From Pseudonocardia halophobica (GTDB lineage Bacteria; Actinomycetota; Actinomycetes; Mycobacteriales; Pseudonocardiaceae), in assembly GCF_027922425.1 (NCBI RefSeq), contig NZ_BSFQ01000042.1, positions 1 through 63,320 on the forward strand: 63,320 bases of DNA, given 5' to 3'. This document shows, in pieces, positions 57,031 to 63,320 of this stretch. The notes beneath the pieces were generated by a model. It saw only the letters and a program-made list of their open reading frames with translations, was not told the DNA's origin and made no database searches. The position numbers and the translations under genes are program-made. The stretch's first letter is position 1. Each line of letters starts with the position of its first letter.

Positions 57031-57624
57031 ATGGGCGCCACGCCGAAACTCGTCCACGTCGTCCTGCAGACCGCGCAGCCCGACGTCGTCCGCGACTGGT
57101 ACTGCACCGTGCTGAAGGCCCACGTGGTGCACGCCGGGCACGGGTTGACCTTCCTCACCTTCGACGACGAGCACCACCGCATCGCGCTGCTCGAGGTGCC
57201 TGCCGAGGTGGCCCGGCCGAAGGAGCCCGGCACCGTCGGCATGCACCACACGGCGTTCACCTTCGACTCGCTCGACGATCTGCTGGAGCGCTACGCCGAG
57301 CTCCGTGCGGCCGGCGTCGAACCCGCCGTGCCGATCCAGCACGGGGTGACCACCTCGCTGTACTACCGCGACCCCGACGGCAACTTCGTCGAGATGCAGG
57401 TCGACAACTTCGCCACCGCCGACGAGGCCACGGCGTACATGAAGGGCCCGGAGTACGACGCCGACCCGGTCGGCCCGGCCTTCGACGTCGATCGGATGGT
57501 CGCCGCCCGCCGCGGCGGAGCGTCCGCCGCCGAGCTGTGCACCCGGGCCTGGGCCCTGTCCGGACCCGAGCTGCCCGATCCCATGCGCGTGCTGACCGGC
57601 GCCGCCCCGTCCCTCACCGCCTGA
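57031..57624 (+). CDS. VOC-family ring-cleavage dioxygenase-like protein
   Basis: 197 residues; ATG 57031 chosen for the GAGAGGAGA site. One vicinal-oxygen-chelate domain with His in PKLVHVVLQTAQPDV near 8, His in GTVGMHHTAFTFDS near 72 and Glu in GNFVEMQVDNF near 122, the type I extradiol ligand set. It is shorter than the two-domain enzyme at 41281 and has a helical tail. First gene of the second monooxygenase module. Confidence 0.85.
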   Translation: MGATPKLVHVVLQTAQPDVVRDWYCTVLKAHVVHAGHGLTFLTFDDEHHRIALLEVPAEVARPKEPGTVGMHHTAFTFDSLDDLLERYAELRAAGVEPAVPIQHGVTTSLYYRDPDGNFVEMQVDNFATADEATAYMKGPEYDADPVGPAFDVDRMVAARRGGASAAELCTRAWALSGPELPDPMRVLTGAAPSLTA

Positions 57625-57641
57625 CGACAGGAGCGACATCG

Positions 57642-58871
57642 ATGGCAGCGCAGACTCCGGACTACCTGCTCGACCGTCCCGGCACGACCGACGACGCACG
57701 CGCGCTGCGCGCGGAGCTGGTGGGCCGCGCGCGTGAGATCGTCCCCGTCCTGGTGCGCAACGCCGCGAAGACCGAGCAGGACCGCCGCGTGGTCGAGGAG
57801 AACATCACCCTCGCCGACGACGCCGGGCTGTACCGGATCATGAAGCCGCGCCGGCTGGGCGGCCTGGAGACCGACATCCGCACGAAGCTCGAGGTGTCGC
57901 GCGAGTTGGCCCGCGGATGCGGGTCGACCGCGTGGGTCTCCACGTTGATGAACGTCTGTTCCTTCTTCGCCGGGCTGTTCCCCGATCGCGCCCAGCGCGA
58001 CATCTGGGAGGAGAACCCGGGCAACCGGATCGCCGGCGTCCTCGCGCCGTCCGCGGAGGCCATCAAGGTCGACGGCGGCTACCGGGTGACCGGCAGGTGG
58101 GGCTGGGCCTCGGGGTGCCTGCACTCCCAATGGGCCGTGGTCGGCTTCCCGGTGCCCGACGAGCGCGGGGAGGTCGTCGACCAGGGGCTGGCCCTGGTCC
58201 CGATGAGCGACCTGACCATCGAGGACACGTGGTTCGTCGCCGGCATGCGCGGAACCGGCTCGAACACCCTCGTCGCACAGGACGTGTTCATCCCCGAGCA
58301 CCGGGTCATCTCGGTGCCCGCCGCCATCGGCGGCCGCTACGGCACCGAGCACACCGGCGAGGCCCTCTACCGCTCTTCATTCGTGCCCGTCGCCGCGCTG
58401 GTGCTCGCCGGGCCCCAGCTCGGACTCGCCCAGGCCGCCCTCGAGTTGGTGCTGGAGAAGGCGCCCAAGCGATCGATCTCCTACACCTTCTACGACGTGC
58501 AGACCGAAGCACCCACGGTCCAGCTCGCCGTGGCCAAGGCGGCCGCGCTGGTCGACTCGGCGCACCTGCACGCCTACCGCGCCGCCGCGGACATCGACCA
58601 GGCCGCCGCCGACGGCGTCTACCCCGACTACGCCGCCCGGGCCCGGGTCCGCATGGACACCGGCACCGCGATCGAGAACGCCCGCGAGGCGATCCGGATC
58701 CTGGTCTCCGCGCACGGCGCGTCCAGCTTCGCCGAGTCCAGCCCGCTGCAGCGCATCTGGCGCGACTCGGAGGTGGCCTCCCGGCATGCGGTGATCAGCC
58801 CGGCGATCTCCGCCGAGGTCTACGGCCGGGCACTGCTCGGTCTCACCGACGGCGTCACCGCACTCGTCTGA
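57642..58871 (+). CDS. Flavin-dependent monooxygenase, oxygenase component (paralogue)
   Basis: 409 residues from ATG 57642, with an AGGAG site. It shares long identical stretches with the product of 43127 (LEVSRELARGCGSTAWV, APKRSISYTFYD, AHGASSFAESSPLQRIWRDS). Group D flavin monooxygenase fold. No reductase gene is in this module, so reduced flavin must come from elsewhere, most simply from the reductase at 44382. The FAH gene follows by 14 bases. Confidence 0.88.
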   Translation: MAAQTPDYLLDRPGTTDDARALRAELVGRAREIVPVLVRNAAKTEQDRRVVEENITLADDAGLYRIMKPRRLGGLETDIRTKLEVSRELARGCGSTAWVSTLMNVCSFFAGLFPDRAQRDIWEENPGNRIAGVLAPSAEAIKVDGGYRVTGRWGWASGCLHSQWAVVGFPVPDERGEVVDQGLALVPMSDLTIEDTWFVAGMRGTGSNTLVAQDVFIPEHRVISVPAAIGGRYGTEHTGEALYRSSFVPVAALVLAGPQLGLAQAALELVLEKAPKRSISYTFYDVQTEAPTVQLAVAKAAALVDSAHLHAYRAAADIDQAAADGVYPDYAARARVRMDTGTAIENAREAIRILVSAHGASSFAESSPLQRIWRDSEVASRHAVISPAISAEVYGRALLGLTDGVTALV

Positions 58872-58885
58872 CCTGGAAGGATTCC

Positions 58886-59746
58886 ATGCGCATCGCGAAT
58901 CACGCCGGCCGGCTGGTCCTGCTCGACCCCGAGGACCCGTCCCGCGCTCTCGACGTCGAGCAGGCCGGCGGAGGCCGGTTCCCGGCCGACCCGCAGTCGG
59001 TCTACGGCCGGTGGGCGGAGTTCCGCGCCTGGGCCGCCTCCGCCTCGTTCGACGCCGCGACGCCGGTCGACGAGGCGGCGCTGGGCCCGGTCGCACCGCG
59101 GCCCCCGCAGATCTTCGCGGTCGGCCTGAACTACCGCGACCACGCCGACGAGTCCGGCTTCGCCGCGCCCACCGAACCCGTCGTGTTCACCAAGTACGCC
59201 TCCAGCCTCACCGGCCCCCGCGGGGACATCGCCCTGACACCGGGCAACGTGGACTGGGAGGTCGAGCTCGTCGCCGTCATCGGGGTGGGCGGACGCCACA
59301 TCTCCGAAGCCGACGGCTGGGACCATGTCGCCGGCGTCAGCCTGGGCCAGGACATCTCCGATCGCGTCACCCAGTTCGCCGCCCCGCCGGCACAGTTCGG
59401 GTTGGGCAAGTCCTACCCAGGCTTCTCACCCGTCGGGCCGCACCTCGTCACCGTCGACGAGCTGCGTGCGACGGGCCTCGACCCGGACGACCTCGAGCTG
59501 GGCTGCCTCGTCGAGGGGGAGAGCGTCCAGAAGGCGCGTACCGGCGACATGATCTTCCCGGTACCCACGCTCGTCGCGAAGCTCTCGACGGTCGTGACAC
59601 TGCTCCCCGGCGACCTGATCTTCACCGGCACTCCCTCCGGGGTCGGGGTGGGAATGTCCCCGCCACGGTTCCTGCAGGCCGGCGAGGAACTCGTCACCTG
59701 GGCCACCGGTATCGGGGAGATGCGTCACCGATTCGTCCGGGCCTGA
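58886..59746 (+). CDS. FAH-family hydrolase (paralogue)
   Basis: 286 residues. QIFAVGLNYRDHADESG near 76, metal region DWEVELVAVIGVGGRHISEA near 121 and LLPGDLIFTGTPSGVGVGMS near 240. It is a clear relative of the protein at 42227. In this module the order is dioxygenase, monooxygenase, hydrolase. It ends 23 bases before the decayed region. Confidence 0.9.
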   Translation: MRIANHAGRLVLLDPEDPSRALDVEQAGGGRFPADPQSVYGRWAEFRAWAASASFDAATPVDEAALGPVAPRPPQIFAVGLNYRDHADESGFAAPTEPVVFTKYASSLTGPRGDIALTPGNVDWEVELVAVIGVGGRHISEADGWDHVAGVSLGQDISDRVTQFAAPPAQFGLGKSYPGFSPVGPHLVTVDELRATGLDPDDLELGCLVEGESVQKARTGDMIFPVPTLVAKLSTVVTLLPGDLIFTGTPSGVGVGMSPPRFLQAGEELVTWATGIGEMRHRFVRA

Positions 59747-59768
59747 TCCAGGACCTGACGCTGCGACG

Positions 59769-60450
59769 TCACGATCCCGAGTCGTGGGACGGACCTGCAC
59801 CTGACTCGGTGATCACCAGATCGTCCTCGTCGTGCAGGCCGTTCGACGGTTGTGCCGCCCAGTGGGCCTCGTGTGCCTCGGCTGCCCGCACGTAGGTCTG
59901 AAGTGCGGGGACGATGCCGCTGTAGTCGCGTGCTCGGCTTGCCAGCCGGGAGTGGACGACGGTGGCGCCCGCTCGCTGTGCGGCGTCCAGGACTCCGACG
60001 AGGGTGGGGAGCACGAGGTCCGACCGGGTGGCGCCGCCCCGGCTCAGCAGGGCGCGGTAGACGGTGTAGTCCCCGGCGATGCTGCCGGTGTGGGACTGGA
60101 CCGCTCGTGCACCCACCTCGCTGCGGCCGGTCTTGAGCACCAGGACCGGCTTGCTTGCGGCGCGGAGGCCGTCGACGGCGCCGAGCAGCCTGCGGCCGGG
60201 GGTTGGCGCCCTTCGAGGATGGCGGCGACCGCGCTGGTCGCGTCGTCGGCCGCGAGGTGGTCGTTCGGAGCCGAAGTCGTCGCTGCCGCTGAAGACGGCC
60301 GCGTCACGACAACGGCTCCGGCGGCGGAGGGTCCGTCGCCGGCCCCTTCGCCTGGAACGCGGGCTGCGCCGGCGGCGAGAGCGGCGGGCTGTCCTACAGC
60401 GACGACGATGCCGGTCCGGTCATGCTGAACGGTGGCGCGGGCGCTGCCGG
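59769..60450 (-). pseudogene. Chimeric remnant: NDP-forming acyl-CoA synthetase joined to isochorismatase-like sequence
   Basis: Reading leftwards on the minus strand, one frame (about 60420-60215) gives LAADDATSAVAAILEGRQPP, typical of the mid-part of NDP-forming acyl-CoA synthetases. A second frame continues with DGLRAASKPVLVLKTGRSEV and GARAVQSHTGSIAGDYTVY, which normally follow directly. So there is a frameshift near 60210. After SRGGATRSD the sequence changes to LVLPTLVGVLDAAQRAGATV, VVHSRLASRARDYSG and DLVITESG, like a cysteine-hydrolase/isochorismatase piece. Two broken genes appear to have been joined by deletion. It marks the damaged right flank of the catabolic block. Confidence 0.6.
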
Positions 60451-60640
60451 GCACGGTGACCCGGCCGGGACTCTGTCGAGCCTGAGGACCGGCTCATCCG
60501 GTCGCCCGGTCAGGTCGGACACCTCAACGGCGCGGCCGGGCGCGGGGACTGGGGCTGGCCGGGCGCGGCTGCGGGCTTGGCCGAGCGCGGTGAACCGAGC
60601 CGGTGGTCAGGATGGCGGTGGCATCGCCGAACACCGGTGA

Positions 60641-60652
60641 ACAGCTGACTCC
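60641..60652. repeat. 12-bp direct repeat flanking the IS (left)
   Basis: ACAGCTGACTCC here and again at 62548-62559. The pair encloses the IS110-type gene and its upstream region (about 1.9 kb), so it may mark the ends of the inserted unit. A chance match is possible at this length. Confidence 0.35.
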
Positions 60653-60681
60653 TAGGCTGATTCCCTGTGGGAGCTGGGCTG

Positions 60682-62144
60682 TCAAGGAGGTGTCTTGCGT
60701 CCGGGTTGCTGGGAGCGTGAGGATGGCTGGTGGGGAAGGTCGCCTCGTTGTCGACGCCCTGGAGCGTCTGGCCTGTGTCCCGCGAGGACTCCGTGAGGGG
60801 CCTTCCCCGCCTTCGTCGTGTGCGTTGCTGAGGGGCTTTTGCGGCTGCGTCGGCGGGCCCGGACGGCGGCGGGGACGGTCCACCGCTCGGCGATGATCGC
60901 CTTCGCGGCGGTGGGGTCGATGGGGGTGCTGTCGGTGTCGCAGATGACGTAGGGCATGCCGCGGCGCAGCACCGCCCAGGCGCGTTCGGCCAGCGCGGCC
61001 GCGACCACGCAGAGCGCTTTGGTGTGCGTGGCGCCGCGTTCGACGATCTGGGTGTAGTAGATCTTCGCTAGTTGCGGGTCCTGGCGGCGGGCGTTGTCCG
61101 CGGCCCGGATCAGGGTGGTGCGCAGCAGCGCCGGGCCGGCCTTGGACATGGGCCGGCCCTTGCGGTCGGTCTCGCCGGTCTCCGAGGCGCGGGGGGCCAG
61201 CCCGGTGAACGAGCGGAACTGCCGCGCGGTGGGGAACCGGGCGGCGTCACCGACGATGGCGACCAGCGCCGGGGCGCCGATGTGGGCCAGGCCGGGCAGG
61301 CTGCGGGCGAGCTGGCCGGGATCGGCCCGCCGGTAGGCCTCCTCCCGGTGTGCGGCGTGTTCGGCCAGTTCGGCCTGGACGGCGCGCAGCAGCCGGACCT
61401 CGGTGGCGACCTCGGCGGCCAGATCGGTGAACGGCATCGCCGGATAGGCCGCGTAGAGCTCGACCGCTTCTGCGGCGGCGGCCCGCCAGGCCGCGGCCCG
61501 CTCGGCGCCCTGCTGCCCGTGTGAGGCCTTGTCGATCACAGTGGTGAGGCGGGCCGGGCCGGCGGCGAGCAGCGCGCGCGGGTCGGCCCAGCGTTCGAGC
61601 ACGGCCAGGTCGGCCCGCCCGAGCTCGCCGGTCAGCGGGGTGGCCGGTAGTAGCTGACGGACCAGGTCCTTGATCCGCACCTTGTGTGCGGTGGCGGCGC
61701 GGGTGAGCCGGTCGGTGGCCCGCACGCGGCGGTCCAGCGCCGCGGTCTGCACGCCGGGCAGCTCCAGCGGGCGCAGCCCGTCGGGGTCGAGCAGCGGCAA
61801 CCGGGCCAGGGTGTCGGCGTCGATGCCGTTGCTCTTGGCGTGCCGGGACAGAAACCGGCGCAGGTCCGCGGCCTTGGCGCTGGAAACCCGATAGACCAGG
61901 TGCCCGCGGCCGGTGAAGAACACCGCGACCGGCAGCCACGCCGGCCCGGTCGGCTCAACCACACCTCCAGCCGGGTGCCCGGCGCGGCGCCGGCCAGGGC
62001 GGCGTCCTCGATCCGGGACAGCTCGGCCACCGTCGGCCCACCCCGGCCCCGACCCAGCGTGCGACCCGCCTCGTCGAGCACCCGCACGGTGTGCGCGCTG
62101 GCGATCCCCAGGTCGATGCCCACCAGTCGTCGTTGCATCCGCAT
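60682..62144 (-). pseudogene. IS110-family transposase, frameshifted
   Basis: ATG 62144 is preceded by GGGGAGG. The N-terminal frame reads RRLVGIDLGIASAHTVRVLD, the DEDD-type RuvC-like start of IS110 transposases, and runs to GTRLEV near 61965. The rest, from VVEPTGPAWLPVAVFFTGRG through the C-terminal serine domain with LAHIGAPALVAIVGDAARFP, FRSFTGLAPRASETGETDRK and SKAGPALLRTTLIRAADNAR, is in another frame. One base appears lost in the GGTGTGG stretch near 61960. The element is therefore probably inactive unless the frame is restored. Its terminal repeats were not identified, as is common for IS110. Confidence 0.85.
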
Positions 62145-62611
62145 CCTCCCCTGCCCAGCCCCGTCGCCCCGGGCTGTTCCGCGCAGGGCGGCGCACTGAT
62201 CGGCCACGGTCCCCACGGGCGGCAAGCGATCCTGACGACGGCTCCCACTCATGTGCTGCAACCAGACCCGACCCGCCAGGGGCCGGTCTACTTCCCTCAT
62301 CCGGGGCACCCGTGGCCAGGCCAGCGGTGGCAATCAGCCCAGCGAGGCACGAACACACATCCGCCCTCAGAGCGCTACTCGACGCCACCCACCGGACCAG
62401 CCGGGATGCGCATGCAACCCCGGAACCCCGGGCCGATCAAGTCCCGAAGCTCCTTACATGAGTGCAGGTCACGAAGATCGGCGGCATGCCGGGTGGGAGG
62501 GCCACTGAGCTGCGGTTCTCGACGCACTGACCGGGTCGGCGTGCGTGACAGCTGACTCCCTTTTCGGGGTTTGCGGTAGATAAACGTCGAGTTGGACCTT
62601 GGAAACGCGAA
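62145..62611. other. Gene-free stretch upstream of the transposase
   Basis: No supportable gene. It contains the likely upstream end of the IS110-type element and the right copy of the 12-base repeat (62548-62559). The last part (62556-62610) is more AT-rich than the window average. Confidence 0.5.
62548..62559. repeat. 12-bp direct repeat flanking the IS (right)
   Basis: ACAGCTGACTCC, identical to 60641-60652 and in the same orientation. Confidence 0.35.
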
Positions 62612-62641
62612 GCAGGCCAGAGCGACAACGCTCTGACCTGC
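62612..62641 (-). terminator. Minus-strand terminator behind the tRNA fragment
   Basis: Minus strand: GCAGGTCAGAGCG, loop TTGT, CGCTCTGGCCTGC, with one G-U pair, then TTCGCGTTT. It starts six bases after the tRNA-like 3' end, the same arrangement as at 17142-17187. Confidence 0.75.
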
Positions 62642-62647
62642 TGCTTC

Positions 62648-62690
62648 TGTGCGCCGCGAGGGAATCGAACCCCCAACCCGCTGGAGGGGA
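62648..62690 (-). tRNA. tRNA 3' fragment (partial, lysine-tRNA-like)
   Basis: On the minus strand the sequence contains CCAGCGGGTT, a T arm GGGGG-TTCGATT-CCCTC (62674-62658), acceptor strand GCGGCGC (62657-62651) and discriminator A. No matching 5' acceptor strand, D arm or anticodon arm is found upstream, so the gene is truncated. CAGCGGGT before the T arm resembles actinobacterial lysine tRNAs. CCA is not encoded. This is what remains at an integration site that used the 3' end of a tRNA gene. Confidence 0.65.
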
Positions 62691-62787
62691 GTCGGGTGTT
62701 CCACCGCAGGCCCCGATGAGCGTTGGTGCTGGTGAGAGCAGCCTCGCCTCGTTGACGATCTTGGCTCATGTTCAGTCGCAGGGGTCA

Positions 62788-62821
62788 TGATCGATCGTAA
62801 GCAATGACCAAAACGGTGACC
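62788..62821. repeat. Diverged repeat A (copy 2), att-arm-like
   Basis: It contains TGACCAAAACGG followed by TGACCAAG, a short direct repeat of the kind seen in integrase arm sites beside tRNA attachment cores. It aligns with 41203-41236 (seven differences in 34 bases). Confidence 0.45.
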
Positions 62822-62832
62822 AAGAGGGTCTC

Positions 62833-63320
62833 TCAGGCGTTCTGGGGGAAGCCCAGGTTGATGCCGCCGTGCTGTTCCCGCGCGGCCGGGTCGAGCCAGC
62901 GGGTGGTCACGACCTTGCCGCGGGTGAAGAAGTGGAAGCCCTCCACGCCGTGGGCGTGGGTGTCGCCGAACAGCGAGTTCTTCCAGCCCCCGAAGGAGTA
63001 GTAGGCCATCGGCACCGGCACCGGCACGTTGATGCCGATCATCCCGACCTCGACCTCGTTCTGGAACCGCCGCGCCGCTCCGCCGTCGTTGGTGAAGATC
63101 GCGGTCCCGTTGCCGTACGGGTTGGCGTTGATCAGCTCGACGGCCTCCTCGTAGGTGTCCACGCGGACCACCGAGAGCACCGGGCCGAAGATCTCGTCGG
63201 TGTAGATGCTCATGTCGGTCGTGACGTTGTCGAACAGCGTCGGGGCCACGAAGAACCCGGCCCCGTCCGCGTCGAACTCGCCCTGCCGCCCGTCGACCAC
63301 CAGCGTGGCGCCCGCCGACT
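62833..63320 (-). CDS. mmsA: Methylmalonate-semialdehyde dehydrogenase (CoA-acylating), C-terminal part
   Basis: 162 residues are seen; the N-terminus lies beyond the window. Aldehyde-dehydrogenase C-terminal part: IYTDEIFGPVLSVVRVDTYE, INANPYGNGTAIFTNDGGAA and the MmsA-typical FGGWKNSLFGDTHAHGVEGF and FTRGKVVTTRW. It oxidises methylmalonate or malonate semialdehyde to propionyl- or acetyl-CoA (valine, inositol and beta-alanine catabolism). The catalytic cysteine is outside the window. It is close to the tRNA fragment, so it may be the next island segment or resident chromosome. Confidence 0.9.
   Translation of the reverse strand, partial: SAGATLVVDGRQGEFDADGAGFFVAPTLFDNVTTDMSIYTDEIFGPVLSVVRVDTYEEAVELINANPYGNGTAIFTNDGGAARRFQNEVEVGMIGINVPVPVPMAYYSFGGWKNSLFGDTHAHGVEGFHFFTRGKVVTTRWLDPAAREQHGGINLGFPQNA

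Noticed and set aside
62599..62790. 63-codon plus-strand frame containing RESNPQP
   Set aside because: This is the typical false frame produced by reading the complement of a tRNA 3' half.
1..63320. CRISPR array or rRNA genes
   Set aside because: No spaced direct repeats of CRISPR type and no rRNA-like conserved stretches were seen on either strand.

Overview
The window is very GC-rich with GC-biased third codon positions, frequent GTG starts, four-base ATGA/GTGA gene overlaps, deazaflavin (F420)-type nitroreductase-family and LtrA-family proteins and an IS110-type element. All of this fits a high-GC actinomycete; Pseudonocardia or a relative is my inference, not a demonstrated assignment.

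Layout. (1) 1-6780 is a signalling/conflict-type locus. Two NB-ARC/TPR (NLR-like) ATPase proteins flank a small class III nucleotidyl-cyclase-like protein, a divergent Crp/Fnr regulator and a 44-residue peptide gene; a HTH-membrane-ectodomain protein follows. Both NLR-like proteins begin with a segment containing V-Q-V-G or V-Q-L-G. The cyclase-like protein ends with a related GTVVQAR segment. This is the arrangement expected of bacterial RHIM/BASS-type amyloid signalling pairs. (2) 6896-17056 is ordinary chromosome: TerC, an ACT-like protein behind a possible attenuator, a monooxygenase, a carboxylesterase, a PQQ sugar dehydrogenase, DedA, asparaginase, two redox proteins, LtrA and a lipoprotein. 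(3) 17142-17187 holds an orphan tRNA 3' end plus terminator, and 62612-62690 holds a second, longer one in the same orientation. Between them lie about 45 kb of catabolic genes, so this looks like an integrated island (possibly tandem elements). (4) 17357-40919 is a coenzyme A-dependent catabolic gene set. It has an alcohol dehydrogenase, several SDRs, a branched-chain-type ABC importer with a LivM-LivG-LivF fusion, an enoyl-CoA hydratase-like protein, an APH-type kinase, three acyl-CoA dehydrogenases, a DUF35/thiolase pair, an FAD dehydrogenase, two NTF2-fold proteins, a CoA ligase, an MHS transporter and a TetR regulator. Five copies of an AACTGAACTCAGCTCAGT-like operator sit in its promoters. 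(5) 41281-59746 is an aromatic-ring meta-cleavage region. It holds two paralogous sets of flavin monooxygenase, VOC dioxygenase and fumarylacetoacetase-family hydrolase, plus flavin reductase, RibBA, PucR and GntR regulators, acetoacetyl-CoA synthetase, two amidohydrolases, an FAD hydroxylase, a HIT-like protein, an AAHS transporter and a frameshifted alpha/beta hydrolase. (6) 59769-63320 is a decayed edge: a frameshifted chimeric pseudogene, a frameshifted IS110-type transposase, the tRNA fragment and the C-terminal part of MmsA.

How the parts fit. The TetR regulon looks built to import a carboxylate-bearing (probably alicyclic, steroid- or terpenoid-like) molecule, activate it with CoA and shorten it by dehydrogenation, hydration and aldol/thiolytic cleavage. 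The second block hydroxylates and opens a phenolic ring, with RibBA supplying flavin and acetoacetyl-CoA synthetase recovering a terminal product. The actual substrates cannot be read from sequence.
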